From NCBI RefSeq assembly GCF_008271295.1, contig NZ_VTOY01000019.1:1-37406 (forward strand): a stretch of DNA of 37,406 bases, written 5' to 3'. This stretch comes from Pseudoselenomonas ruminis. GTDB taxonomy: Bacteria > Bacillota > Negativicutes > Selenomonadales > Selenomonadaceae. Positions 8,586 to 16,698 of this stretch are shown here, one piece after another (position 1 is the first letter of the stretch; each line of letters opens with the position of its first letter). The notes below the pieces were generated by a model. The model was not told where the DNA came from. It did not search any database and worked only from the letters and a program-made list of their open reading frames with translations. Made by a program: the position numbers and the translations under genes.

Positions 8586-8870
8586 TCAGCGTTCCAGCTG
8601 TTTCCGCGCATAGATATCCGTCGCGAAATCAATCATTTCCTTCCAGCTGCCAAAGCGGGTGGTCTTTTCAACATGTTTATCCATCTGCTCTTCGGGCAGG
8701 TCCTCAAAATCCTGCTGGGATTCGATACGGAATTTCCCACCCTGCAGGAATTTTTCAAAGGTGCGGTAATTCGTATACTTGCGCATAAATGACTTGTCAA
8801 ATAAATCCGCAAAATCCACCGGCTGCGGCATGCTCCCCGGCAGCTGGTAATAGCCCGTCAGTTTTACCAA
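8586..8870 (-). CDS. Hypothetical small cytoplasmic protein (94 aa)
   Basis: No family is recognised. The protein is acidic and soluble, with aromatic-rich stretches (FADLFDKSFMRKYTNYRTFE, then RFGSWKEMIDFATDIYARK). There is no signal peptide or membrane segment. I place the start at TTG 8870 because GAGGTG lies six bases upstream; the GTG at 8879 overlaps that site and has none of its own. The gene has its own promoter and lies 78 bp before the DUF4127 gene, with no terminator between, so read-through into that gene is possible. Confidence 0.75.
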   Translation of the reverse strand: MVKLTGYYQLPGSMPQPVDFADLFDKSFMRKYTNYRTFEKFLQGGKFRIESQQDFEDLPEEQMDKHVEKTTRFGSWKEMIDFATDIYARKQLER

Positions 8871-8903
8871 TCCAATCACCTCATAGTTTTCGTGTTTATC
8901 CTT

Positions 8904-8932
8904 ATCTTAACGCATCCCATGCCATCCCGCAA
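8904..8932 (-). promoter_or_regulatory. Promoter of the 94-aa protein gene
   Basis: TTGCGG (8927-8932, minus strand), 17 bases, TAAGAT (8904-8909). It lies in the divergent region shared with the exported barrel protein gene. Confidence 0.68.
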
Positions 8933-8984
8933 TCAAAAGAAAACGGGCCGTTGCCGCAGGGTTCTGTGAAAAGCTAAATTGCGT

Positions 8985-8990
8985 TATAAT
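8985..8990 (+). promoter_or_regulatory. -10 element of the exported barrel protein gene
   Basis: A perfect TATAAT about 32 bases before the chosen ATG at 9022. No convincing -35 hexamer is present at 16-18 bases, so either an activator is needed or the promoter is weak. Confidence 0.5.
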
Positions 8991-9021
8991 TAAAGTATTA
9001 TTGCAGCGAGGAGGGACCCTT

Positions 9022-10239
9022 ATGCGTTTTCAGACAGGAAGCCTATTCGTCAGCCTATGGTTTATCGGAATTCTCAGTACCCCTTGTGAGGCCGCTTTGG
9101 CCCAAACGGCAGATGGCGAGCTCAGCCAATTGCGTTATGCGCAGGAGCTTATCGCCGCCAGCCAAGACCAGAAAACCTACCACCAAGCCGCCAGAATACT
9201 GCGCCGGCTCAGCGGCAGCCAGGATGCCAAAATCCGCCACGATGCCGCCGTGTGCCAGGCCGCCAATAATCTGCGCCACGGCCTGCTGGCCAATACCCGC
9301 CAAACGTATTTAGACCTGCTGGCTCAAAATCCCATGGATGCTGATGCGCTTGCCCTGCAGGCTGAGTACGAACGCCTGCCGCTCCATTGTCTCTCCTCCT
9401 ACTACCACAGCCAAAGCGATGAAAAACGGAACAACAAGCAAGCTGCTGGCATTACCTACGACAGTTATTGGGGACATAATTTCTATTTAAGCCGCGACTA
9501 CAGCCAGCACCATCTGACAGCTAATGGTCACTCGGCCTCTTACCTGGCCTCGGTTTCGGAATTAAAACGCCAATTTGCCTGGGGTTCTATCAGCGGTGCC
9601 ATAAGCAGCTATTTTAAAGCCAATGCCAAAAGCGGCGGCCGCCTGGCCCTGACCTATGAGCCTGCCGACAGCTCCGAGTTACTGCTCGAAGCCGGACGGC
9701 GCCTGCACGAACATGCCGGTACCGTGCGCTCTGGCATCCGGGAAACCTATCAGGGCCTGACGTTCAAACACGATTTAACCGCTAAAACCACCTTCGTCCT
9801 CGGTGCCGAAAGCGCTGAGCTCACCGACCAGAATGCCTATCGCGAATATCGGGCAAAACTCATCCAACGCTTGCAGAAACGCCACAACTATCAGGACGCC
9901 CTGCAACTGACCGGCAGCCGCCGCCACTATGATCACGAGCAGATAAGCTACGATGCGCCCCGCCGGCGGCTCGAATATGCCGCCGGCTTCAGCCGCCAAT
10001 GGAATAGCGCCAGAAAAAGCGCCCGCTTCACCTGGCAGACGTTGCTTGGCAGACAGCGCGACAACGAGGAACGGCCTTCCTTCACACCAGCCGTGCACCT
10101 TGAATACCGCCGCGATTTCCGGCACCATCAAAACCTCACGATTGACAGCACCTATAAACGCTATCTTCACCAGCCAGCAGACAGCCATCGCCGTCACGAG
10201 AGCTGTTCGCTCGGCATCCGCTATGCCTGGTGCTGGTGA
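9022..10239 (+). CDS. Exported TPR plus probable outer-membrane beta-barrel protein
   Basis: A 405-aa protein with a signal peptide (cleavage likely after PCEA, near residue 24). Residues 35-125 form Ala/Leu-rich helical repeats of TPR type. From about 130 the sequence turns into alternating polar/aromatic strands rich in Y, R, H, S and T, ending in Tyr-Ala-Trp-Cys-Trp; a terminal aromatic residue is typical of outer-membrane barrels. The helical-repeat-then-barrel layout recalls Slam-type (DUF560) translocators, but it is shorter and I see no decisive motif. The ATG at 9022 has GGAGGGA upstream; the frame also opens at TTG 9001 without a site. It is monocistronic, with a strong terminator after it. 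Confidence 0.75.
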   Translation: MRFQTGSLFVSLWFIGILSTPCEAALAQTADGELSQLRYAQELIAASQDQKTYHQAARILRRLSGSQDAKIRHDAAVCQAANNLRHGLLANTRQTYLDLLAQNPMDADALALQAEYERLPLHCLSSYYHSQSDEKRNNKQAAGITYDSYWGHNFYLSRDYSQHHLTANGHSASYLASVSELKRQFAWGSISGAISSYFKANAKSGGRLALTYEPADSSELLLEAGRRLHEHAGTVRSGIRETYQGLTFKHDLTAKTTFVLGAESAELTDQNAYREYRAKLIQRLQKRHNYQDALQLTGSRRHYDHEQISYDAPRRRLEYAAGFSRQWNSARKSARFTWQTLLGRQRDNEERPSFTPAVHLEYRRDFRHHQNLTIDSTYKRYLHQPADSHRRHESCSLGIRYAWCW

Positions 10240-10241
10240 TA

Positions 10242-10280
10242 AAAAGAGGACCACCGGGCTCTGCCCTATGGTCCTCTTTT
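10242..10280. terminator. Bidirectional terminator between convergent genes
   Basis: A perfect 12-bp stem, AAAAGAGGACCA (10242-10253) with TGGTCCTCTTTT (10269-10280). It serves the barrel protein gene on the plus strand and the zinc-ribbon gene on the minus strand, with T-runs on both sides. Confidence 0.9.
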
Positions 10281-10321
10281 CCTATCGTTATAACTCACGC
10301 TTCACAGTTTGCGCCGCCATT

Positions 10322-11137
10322 TTATTCGACCAATACCGTCGGCTTGCTACTGCCCTTGAACATCAGGAAGTCATAATCCTGGAAGTTAATGCAGCGGAAG
10401 GTTACCTTGTATTTTTCAGCCTTCGGCAGCTCGGCCAGCGGAATGATGTCGCTCGCCGTAGTCGATCCGCCCGGCGCTACGAGCTGTTTTGCCTCGACGC
10501 TCTGGAAATCACGCCCCGTTACCGGGCTCTTCATCGGCTCGCCTGCCTGGTCAAGGGCGCGGACGGAAAGTTCAATGCTCGAAAAACCCTTGGCCATCTT
10601 ATTCGTATAGAGCAGGCAAAGCTGCGGATGACCAGCCGCATCCATCGTAATCTGCGCATCCTTGAGCATCAGGATGAGTTCATTCGTCTCATTGTTGATG
10701 AGCTTGCGGTCCTTGTGCTTGAGCGAAAGCACCCCTGCCTGCGGCGTTTCGACCGCCGGTTTATCCTTGCCCTTTTCCGCAGGTTCCGTCTGCGCCGGCT
10801 GCGGCACGTCGTTGGCACTCGACGAGTTATGTACGGCCATAAAGCCAAGGCCGAGAACCGCTACTACGCCGAGCGTAATTGCCACAATCTTGGCCGTCGA
10901 AGAACGGCTCTGCGGCTGCTGATAATAGCCCCCCTGCATGCCCAGCTGCGCATTCGGCGGCATCGTCATCCCATTGGGCTGCTGCGATGCGCCCATCGTC
11001 TGAGTTGGCTGTACCGCCGGCTGAGCCGCTTGCTGTGCGGGTGTCTGAGCGGCAGGCTCCGGCGTTACCCGGGCACCACAATTCTTGCAGAACGTCGCGT
11101 TATCCGGCAATTGGGTATTACAATTCTTGCAAAACAT
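10322..11137 (-). CDS. Zinc-ribbon membrane protein with extracytoplasmic domain (271 aa)
   Basis: The N-terminus MFCKNCNTQLPDNATFCKNC is a zinc ribbon (two CxxC pairs). A Pro/Gln/Ala/Met-rich linker follows (about 25-80), then one membrane segment (about 85-105, VAITLGVVAVLGLGFMAV) and an extracytoplasmic domain of about 160 residues beginning near LSLKHKDRKLINNETNELIL. The function is unknown. The ribbon should be cytoplasmic and the C-terminal domain periplasmic. The start is the ATG at 11137, which has GAGGGAGG six bases upstream; the frame also runs back to 11200 without a site. It follows the PrsW-like gene by 103 bp on the same strand and shares the ribbon with both neighbours. Confidence 0.82.
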   Translation of the reverse strand: MFCKNCNTQLPDNATFCKNCGARVTPEPAAQTPAQQAAQPAVQPTQTMGASQQPNGMTMPPNAQLGMQGGYYQQPQSRSSTAKIVAITLGVVAVLGLGFMAVHNSSSANDVPQPAQTEPAEKGKDKPAVETPQAGVLSLKHKDRKLINNETNELILMLKDAQITMDAAGHPQLCLLYTNKMAKGFSSIELSVRALDQAGEPMKSPVTGRDFQSVEAKQLVAPGGSTTASDIIPLAELPKAEKYKVTFRCINFQDYDFLMFKGSSKPTVLVE

Positions 11138-11240
11138 AATAGTTCCTCCCTCAATCCATATCGTCCAATAGTTCCCTTCGTCCTCTAACGCGATTCCCAT
11201 CCATAATTCTCAAAAAGCATTTCTGATTAAGCCACCGCCA

Positions 11241-12398
11241 TCACGGCAATGGCTGCACGCCGCCAGCCGCTTTAGCCTGCTGTTGTATCGTCGAAATCTG
11301 CCGCAGCCCGGCATGGAGCATGACCAGCAGAAAAATCCACACGACAGCCATCAAACCGACCTGAGTGATAAGTGGCATGATATGCGATAGAAGCGGCATA
11401 TCCCAAAGTCCATGAAGCACAATACTGACGGCCAGGAACTTCAAAAAGCGCATATCCATCAGATGGTCTGCACATAGCGGCTTTTCCCCTTTGACCATCG
11501 CCAGCGCCGCCCCCGTAAGTCCGGCCCAGGCCACATGACCGCCCAGCGCCAGGGCGCCGCGCAAGTAGAGCACCGTCAAACTGTTGCTCTTGGCGATATA
11601 GCCCGCCGTTTCGAATACGGCAAAGCCAGCACCAACGGCCGCGCCAATCAAAAGGCCGTTTAAGATGTACTTTTTCTCCTGCCCGCGCAGGAAATAGGCA
11701 ATGACCATGACCTTGCCCACTTCCTCGGCCAATCCGACGAGGAAAGTGCTCATATTATTCAGCTTGTCAAAACCGATAAAGCCATAAACAAACATCGTCA
11801 TAATCAGTGACATGACGCCGCCGATAAAGAAAACCTGCGTTGTCTCAAATATGCTGATGTTCCGCGGCGCATTGACTTCAAAAAAGAATATCAGCGCCGA
11901 AAACGGTACGGCCAGCGCCCCGATGAAGATAACACCGGGCGCCGCCAGCTTGTTGCCTAGCATCTGGTTCATAAACAACAGGCCCAGCATGGTCACCGCC
12001 AGCACCAAAAACACCCGCGAATAGAGCCACGGATGCGGCCAATCGGTCGAAATCTGTTCTTCCGGCGGCGTCGTTGCCGCCGTTCCGTAGATGAAGATTT
12101 GTTCCGCTTCCTGCTTTGTATGCTTGCGGAATACATTCTCCACCAAGTCTTTCATCTTTAACTCAACGTGTTCCGTTCCACCGGTCATACGGTTGACGTT
12201 ATCGATGAGGGAATCAAGTGTCCCCTTCTGCGGCGGCAGGCGCCGCCCATAATAGGGCCGCTGAAACATCGGCCGCCCCTGGTAACCAGCTGGCGCCCCC
12301 TGCATCCCCATCGGTGGCGGAGCCAAAACCGGCTGGCCGCACTTCGTACAGAAGCGCTCATCCCCCGTTAGCTGTGCCCCACAATTCACACAGAACAT
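11241..12398 (-). CDS. Zinc-ribbon PrsW-family intramembrane metalloprotease
   Basis: The 385-aa protein begins with a zinc ribbon (MFCVNCGAQLTGDERFCTKC) and a Pro/Gly/Met linker, then about eight membrane segments. It carries the PrsW/CPBP-like active-site motifs: EEVGK near residue 225, GFAVFE near 255, GGHVAWAG near 285 and LHGLWD near 330. In Bacillus subtilis PrsW makes the first cut in the anti-sigma factor RsiW. The substrate here is unknown, and no ECF sigma or anti-sigma gene lies nearby. Neighbours on both sides have the same N-terminal ribbon, so they are candidate partners or substrates. The start ATG has GGGAGGG upstream. Confidence 0.9.
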   Translation of the reverse strand: MFCVNCGAQLTGDERFCTKCGQPVLAPPPMGMQGAPAGYQGRPMFQRPYYGRRLPPQKGTLDSLIDNVNRMTGGTEHVELKMKDLVENVFRKHTKQEAEQIFIYGTAATTPPEEQISTDWPHPWLYSRVFLVLAVTMLGLLFMNQMLGNKLAAPGVIFIGALAVPFSALIFFFEVNAPRNISIFETTQVFFIGGVMSLIMTMFVYGFIGFDKLNNMSTFLVGLAEEVGKVMVIAYFLRGQEKKYILNGLLIGAAVGAGFAVFETAGYIAKSNSLTVLYLRGALALGGHVAWAGLTGAALAMVKGEKPLCADHLMDMRFLKFLAVSIVLHGLWDMPLLSHIMPLITQVGLMAVVWIFLLVMLHAGLRQISTIQQQAKAAGGVQPLP

Positions 12399-12611
12399 GG
12401 CTTATCCCTCCCTAATTTCCATATTCTGATAGATACCATATCATGGAAAAATAACAAGTTCAATCCAAACCAAACCGATTTAACGGACCTCTAATTGAAG
12501 ATTAACAGTCATCAAACAATTCATGCGTAATATGTACAAAGAGGACGTATGTACACTTCGTAATTTCTGGTATCTGGATTAAAGATACCTAAATGAGAAA
12601 TGAGGGATTTT
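12399..12611. promoter_or_regulatory. Divergent regulatory region between two zinc-ribbon genes
   Basis: The region holds TTGAAC-17-TATGGT as a plausible minus-strand promoter for the PrsW-like gene. The motif ATGTACA occurs twice at 17-base spacing (12533-12539 and 12550-12556), and a 7-bp inverted repeat, GGTATCT with AGATACC (12569-12589), lies just before the plus-strand gene. The repeats could be operators, but no known regulator consensus is matched. Confidence 0.4.
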
Positions 12612-13310
12612 ATGTTTTGTATGAAATGCGGAAAAGAACTACCCAGTGATTCCAAATTCTGTATAAACTGCGGCGCACCAGTTGAAGCATCAGAACCGGT
12701 CACGCCGCCCCAAGCTGCAGGCGCGCCGAGCCAGCCAGCCGTCAGCCAATCGGCACCGGACGAACCGTCGCCCGTGCAGCCGGCTGCCCCGGAACCACAG
12801 CCCGTTATGCAGCCAGCAGCAATGCAGCAGCCTGCCATAACGGCACCACAGCCACAGCCGGTCCAGTTTGCGGCCGCTGCCCCCAACCAGAATTTCTCCA
12901 TGCCCTACGGTCCGGCAGCCAGCGGAATGGCACCTGCCTATATGGGTATGGGGCCTGACTTCACGCCCGAAGAAATCTCGCTGATTAACAAGGGCTGGAC
13001 GTTCTGCAAGATAGCCGCCCTGCTGCCAATTGGCTACGGCTTCCTGCACGGCTTTTTTAACCTGCCCGACATCACCCGGGTTCTGTCGCTGGTTGCCGCC
13101 ATCCTGCTCTGCATTGACAAAAGCTATCTGAGCCGCGTGGCCATCCCCATGTCCTCCTGGTACTATGTGGCGATTTTCTTCTGCCCGCCCCTCTACCTCT
13201 ACAACCGCGAAAAATTGACCGGTCACGGCCACGCACTTTCCATCGTGTACGGAGCCCTTTATGCCATCGGCATCTTAGTCCTTCTGGCAGCCATTGCCAA
13301 AATCTCTTAA
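12612..13310 (+). CDS. Zinc-ribbon multi-pass membrane protein (232 aa)
   Basis: The N-terminus MFCMKCGKELPSDSKFCINC is a zinc ribbon of the same kind as in the two neighbouring genes. Residues 25-100 are a low-complexity Pro/Ala/Gln linker. The C-terminal half has about four membrane segments (from KIAALLPIGYGFLHGFF to YAIGILVLLAAIAKI). The function is unknown. The ATG at 12612 is chosen over 12600 because GAGGG precedes it at a proper distance. The gene is transcribed away from the PrsW-like gene, sharing a divergent control region, and ends at a strong terminator. Confidence 0.82.
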   Translation: MFCMKCGKELPSDSKFCINCGAPVEASEPVTPPQAAGAPSQPAVSQSAPDEPSPVQPAAPEPQPVMQPAAMQQPAITAPQPQPVQFAAAAPNQNFSMPYGPAASGMAPAYMGMGPDFTPEEISLINKGWTFCKIAALLPIGYGFLHGFFNLPDITRVLSLVAAILLCIDKSYLSRVAIPMSSWYYVAIFFCPPLYLYNREKLTGHGHALSIVYGALYAIGILVLLAAIAKIS

Positions 13311-13320
13311 TAATAAAAGT

Positions 13321-13367
13321 AATGAAAAACCTGCCGCCAGCTTGAAGCTGGCGGCAGGTTTTTCATT
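13321..13367. terminator. Strong bidirectional terminator
   Basis: A perfect 21-bp stem (13321-13341 with 13347-13367) and a 5-base loop, with T5 on the plus side and T5 on the minus side. It separates the convergent zinc-ribbon gene and guanine deaminase gene. Confidence 0.92.
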
Positions 13368-13373
13368 GAAGCT

Positions 13374-14711
13374 TCACGGCAGGCGAAGCTGCTTTCCCGC
13401 TACATAGCGGGCCGTAATATCTTCCGGAGTACCATGATAGATAAAATGCTGCCAACGCTCCTGAACGGAACGCTCCGCCAAGGCTTTGGGAGTCTTTACC
13501 ACCAGGAAATCGGCGTCATAATCCGGTTCAAAGCTACCTACCTTGCCGAAGAAGGAGCCCCCGCCCTTGGTGGCCAGATAGAAGGCCTCTGGCAGCGTCA
13601 GGGCTTTTTCCTCGGGATAGTCCATCGCCCGCACCTTGGAAACCTGTATGGCCCGCACGATGACATGGGGCATAAAGAGGTCATGCCCAGCCCCCACATC
13701 ACTGCCCAGAGCCACCTTGGCGCCTGCCTGCAGGAACTTACGGACTGGCATGATGCCGCTGGTAAGATTCAGATTGGATTCAGGGCAAAAAACAGGATAT
13801 ACGCCACGGCTTACCATCTCTTTGATTTGTGCCTCGCTCATATGAATGCAGTGCGCCATCAGCGTCGGCGTGTCTCCATAGAGGCCAAAATGTTCATATA
13901 CCTTCGGGTACTCGCGGATTTTAGGAAAGAGCTCTGCTACCCATTGGATTTCTGCCTTATTCTCAGATAAATGCGTCTGCACCGGAAGGTTTTCCCGTTT
14001 TGCCAACGCTCCAAGGTCCTGCAAAAGCTCCGGCGTCACCGATGGCGCAAACCGGGGCGTGAGGATTGGCCGCACCAAATCCGTCCAGACCGGCGCCTTA
14101 ACAAACCGCTCCGTTTCCGCCAACGAACCGGCACTTGTCTCGCATAGATAATCCGGTGCATTGCGGTCCATATTTACTTTGCCCACATAGGCCCCGAGAC
14201 CGCGCTCCGTAAGTTTCCTGGCGAGTATTTCTGCGCCCTGGCGATGGATGGTTCCATATACTGCCGACCGCGTTGTGCCACACTTTGCGAGCTCTGCCGC
14301 AAAATCGCCATATACCCGTTCCGCATAGGCAGTATCCGAAAATTTACGTTCCTCAGGGAACGTATACTTCTCAAGCCATTCCAAAAGGGCCTCATCCATC
14401 CCCAAGCCAATCTGCCGGTATTGGGCCGCATGGACATGCAAATCGCAGAAACCTGGCAGGATAAGCTTTCCCCGGCAATCCTGTTTTTTCCACCCCTCGT
14501 AGTCTTTCGGCAGCTTATCATAAGCACCTTGGACCTTTCCTTCTTTTACCACCAGGTAGCCCTGCGGCAGGATTTTGGCCTCCCCGCAGGCCGGCGTATA
14601 AACGATATCGCCCTGTACGACATAATTCCGCGATGCCGCGAATGCCGCCGAAGCCAAGGCCAGCCAGCAGACCCAAAGAACAAACAAACCTCCCTTGATG
14701 TGCCACTTCAT
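13374..14711 (-). CDS. guaD: Guanine deaminase with an N-terminal signal peptide
   Basis: An amidohydrolase that should convert guanine to xanthine and ammonia. Family motifs are clear: metal-binding HVH in CDLHVHAAQY, EWLEKYTFPEE, TPRFAPSVTPELL, QTHLSEN, AHCIHMSE, FCPESNLNLTSG and GSDVGAGHD. The match is to clostridial-type guanine deaminases over nearly the whole length. The oddity is the N-terminus: MKWHIKGG, a hydrophobic core FVLWVCWLALAS and AAFA before ASRN form a good Sec signal peptide, implying a periplasmic enzyme. GGGAGGGG precedes the ATG, so the start is sound. A terminator separates it from the menaquinone operon upstream, so it is probably an independent gene. A role as aminofutalosine deaminase was considered and seems less likely. 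Confidence 0.9.
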   Translation of the reverse strand: MKWHIKGGLFVLWVCWLALASAAFAASRNYVVQGDIVYTPACGEAKILPQGYLVVKEGKVQGAYDKLPKDYEGWKKQDCRGKLILPGFCDLHVHAAQYRQIGLGMDEALLEWLEKYTFPEERKFSDTAYAERVYGDFAAELAKCGTTRSAVYGTIHRQGAEILARKLTERGLGAYVGKVNMDRNAPDYLCETSAGSLAETERFVKAPVWTDLVRPILTPRFAPSVTPELLQDLGALAKRENLPVQTHLSENKAEIQWVAELFPKIREYPKVYEHFGLYGDTPTLMAHCIHMSEAQIKEMVSRGVYPVFCPESNLNLTSGIMPVRKFLQAGAKVALGSDVGAGHDLFMPHVIVRAIQVSKVRAMDYPEEKALTLPEAFYLATKGGGSFFGKVGSFEPDYDADFLVVKTPKALAERSVQERWQHFIYHGTPEDITARYVAGKQLRLP

Positions 14712-14762
14712 ACCTTCCCCTCCCTCATAGTCTGACCGATAAATATTACCCTAATATTCAAG

Positions 14763-14792
14763 AAAGGCTGTGCATTATCCTGCACAGCCTTT
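14763..14792 (-). terminator. Terminator of the menaquinone operon
   Basis: A perfect 12-bp stem, AAAGGCTGTGCA (14763-14774) with TGCACAGCCTTT (14781-14792), and a 6-base loop, 18 bp after the phosphorylase gene. It separates that operon from the guanine deaminase gene. Confidence 0.85.
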
Positions 14793-14809
14793 CGCGGATT
14801 TTTATTCTG

Positions 14810-15661
14810 TTATCCCTTGGCCGAAACCTCGTTATAAACATCCTTGAGCAATGTTTCTTTGCGGAGGTCCAGACATTCGCAGTGGCGGTCATTGGCATCG
14901 ACATTGCGAATCGTCTCGAGGATGATTTCGCCGATCATCGGCGCATCGTCGTAGAAGATGTCCGACATGTCCTTATGCGACCATTTCTCGCGGATTCCTT
15001 CGCCGTAGTTTACCGTGAAGTAAAGCCCCGCATAGCAGGCACCGATTTCGCGGGCCAGATATACCTCCGGCGCAATGCTCTGGCCGACGATATCCGCATG
15101 GCCGTTCATCATCGCAACCTCCGCCGGGCTCTCGAAATGACGGCCATCGGTAACGGCATAAGTGCCGCGGATGAACACGCGGCCGTCAAAGCGCTTCTTC
15201 GTCGACTCAATCAGCGCCTGCCGCATCTCCGGGCAGAGCGCGTCGCGCATAATCAAGAGGTAGCGGCCATCGAGCATGACGTCCTTGCGAACCGAAAGGT
15301 CGAGATAATCATCAGGAATGATGAAATCCCGCAGGTCCAGCAATTTGTTGACCGTGCCAACGCCGCCCTCGGAAATGATGCGCTTGACGCCGGCCTCGCG
15401 GAAGGTCCAGAACACCTGACGGCTCGCATCGGCGCGCGTGACGCCCGAGCGCCAGCCATGCATCTTGACGGTCAATACCCGCTTCTGCCCCACGCGGAAC
15501 AGGCGGATAGCCGGACTCATGCCATAGGGCGTCTCAAAGTGCAGGTTGTCGGCCAAAATTTCGACATCTTCATCCGGCAGGTTGGCCGGAAAGTTGCTCG
15601 ACAGCGTACCCGAGCCGCCCACGACGGCATAATCCGCTTTTGGAATCTTACTTTCACTCAT
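14810..15661 (-). CDS. Divergent MTAP/PNP-family nucleoside phosphorylase in the menaquinone operon
   Basis: A 283-aa member of the PNP/UDP phosphorylase superfamily, MTAP branch: GGSGTLSS (15-22), FETPYG, EGGVGTVN near 100, and SIAPEVYLAREIGACYAG near 195. Several usual active-site segments are altered. The phosphate-binding RHGxGH region reads KMHGWRSG, and the ribose-contacting NMTxxPE reads GQSIAPE. A substrate other than methylthioadenosine is therefore plausible. It lies 11 bp after mqnC in one operon with two MqnE-like genes. It could cleave (amino)futalosine in place of MqnB/MTAN, or clear 5'-deoxyadenosine made by MqnC. Both are inference. Confidence 0.85.
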   Translation of the reverse strand: MSESKIPKADYAVVGGSGTLSSNFPANLPDEDVEILADNLHFETPYGMSPAIRLFRVGQKRVLTVKMHGWRSGVTRADASRQVFWTFREAGVKRIISEGGVGTVNKLLDLRDFIIPDDYLDLSVRKDVMLDGRYLLIMRDALCPEMRQALIESTKKRFDGRVFIRGTYAVTDGRHFESPAEVAMMNGHADIVGQSIAPEVYLAREIGACYAGLYFTVNYGEGIREKWSHKDMSDIFYDDAPMIGEIILETIRNVDANDRHCECLDLRKETLLKDVYNEVSAKG

Positions 15662-15672
15662 AATTTATCTCC

Positions 15673-16698
15673 TCAAAACCGGCGGATGACATTGTATTCC
15701 GTATCGCGCTGGGCTGGCTGTTTGCCAGCGCCGCGAATGATGTCCGCCATCTTGTTGATACTCATCTCGTAATTCGTGCCAGCCGCGCGCACGACATTTT
15801 CCTCCAGCATGATGCTGCCGAGGTCATCGGCACCAAAGCCAAGGGTCAGCTGGCCGATGCGCTCGCCCTGCGTTACCCACGAGCCCTGGATATGCTTGAT
15901 ATTATCCATATAAAGGCGCGTCATCGAAAGCGTCTTCATATAGTCCCAGCCGCTGGTCTTCTCGCCGCCGAGTTCCGTATTGCCCGGCTGGAACGTCCAG
16001 GTGATGAATGCACGGAACCCGCCGGTCTTGTCCTGCAAGCGGCGGATTTTTTCCATGTGCTCAATGCGCTGGGCCATGGTCTCACCGAAGCCAATGACCA
16101 TCGTCGCCGTGCTCTCCATGCCGATGGAATGCGCGCACTCCATGACATGCAGCCAGTCATCCGTCATGATTTTCTTCGGGCTGACGCGGCGGCGCACTTC
16201 ATCCACCAGGATTTCCGCACCGCCGCCCGGCAGGCTGTCGAGGCCTGCCTCCTGCAAACGCTTCAGCGTGTCCAGGATTGAGAGGCCCGCCTGCTGGGCA
16301 AAATACTGGATTTCCGTCGCCGTGAACGAGTGAATCGTAATCGACGGAAAGTTCTGCTTGATAAGCCGCAGCATCTTTTCATAGTAGTCCAGGCCCAAAT
16401 CAGGATAAAGACCGCCCTGTATCATGACCTGCGTGCCGCCACATTCTACCGTCTCACGGACTTTTGCCAAAATCTCATCATAGGTCAGCAGATAGGCATC
16501 TTTGTGTTCCTTGCGCCGGAAAAAGGCACAAAACTTGCACTCGTTCTTGCAGACGTTGGTATAGTTTATATTGCGGTCCACGATGAACGTAACCGTATCG
16601 TCAAACAGCTTGCGGCGAGCGGCATCGGCCTGCTGCCCGAGTTCAATCGGGTCGCCGTGCAGCAAAAGCTTCTCGCCCTGCTCTGGCGTCAATCTCAT
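15673..16698 (-). CDS. mqnC: Cyclic dehypoxanthinyl futalosine synthase (radical SAM)
   Basis: MqnC closes the ring of dehypoxanthinyl futalosine in the futalosine route to menaquinone. The 341-aa protein has the 4Fe-4S motif CKNECKFC (about 52-59) after the NINYTNVC stretch, followed by SLPGGGAEI near residue 175 and FGADDLG near 290. The ATG is preceded by GGAGGG. It overlaps the upstream mqnE by four bases and is followed after 11 bp by the phosphorylase gene. The other pathway genes mqnA and mqnD are not in this window. Confidence 0.92.
   Translation of the reverse strand: MRLTPEQGEKLLLHGDPIELGQQADAARRKLFDDTVTFIVDRNINYTNVCKNECKFCAFFRRKEHKDAYLLTYDEILAKVRETVECGGTQVMIQGGLYPDLGLDYYEKMLRLIKQNFPSITIHSFTATEIQYFAQQAGLSILDTLKRLQEAGLDSLPGGGAEILVDEVRRRVSPKKIMTDDWLHVMECAHSIGMESTATMVIGFGETMAQRIEHMEKIRRLQDKTGGFRAFITWTFQPGNTELGGEKTSGWDYMKTLSMTRLYMDNIKHIQGSWVTQGERIGQLTLGFGADDLGSIMLEENVVRAAGTNYEMSINKMADIIRGAGKQPAQRDTEYNVIRRF

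Noticed and set aside
9953-11188. A 411-aa plus-strand frame across a terminator and the zinc-ribbon gene
   Set aside because: It crosses the bidirectional terminator at 10242-10280 and is antisense to a gene with a clear zinc ribbon.
12533-12556. ATGTACA direct repeat as a known operator
   Set aside because: Only two copies and no consensus I can name; it is listed within the regulatory region but not as a finding.
13374-14711. Aminofutalosine deaminase, suggested by the neighbouring menaquinone operon
   Set aside because: A terminator separates the genes, the motifs match guanine deaminase nearly end to end, and the signal peptide would put it in the wrong compartment.
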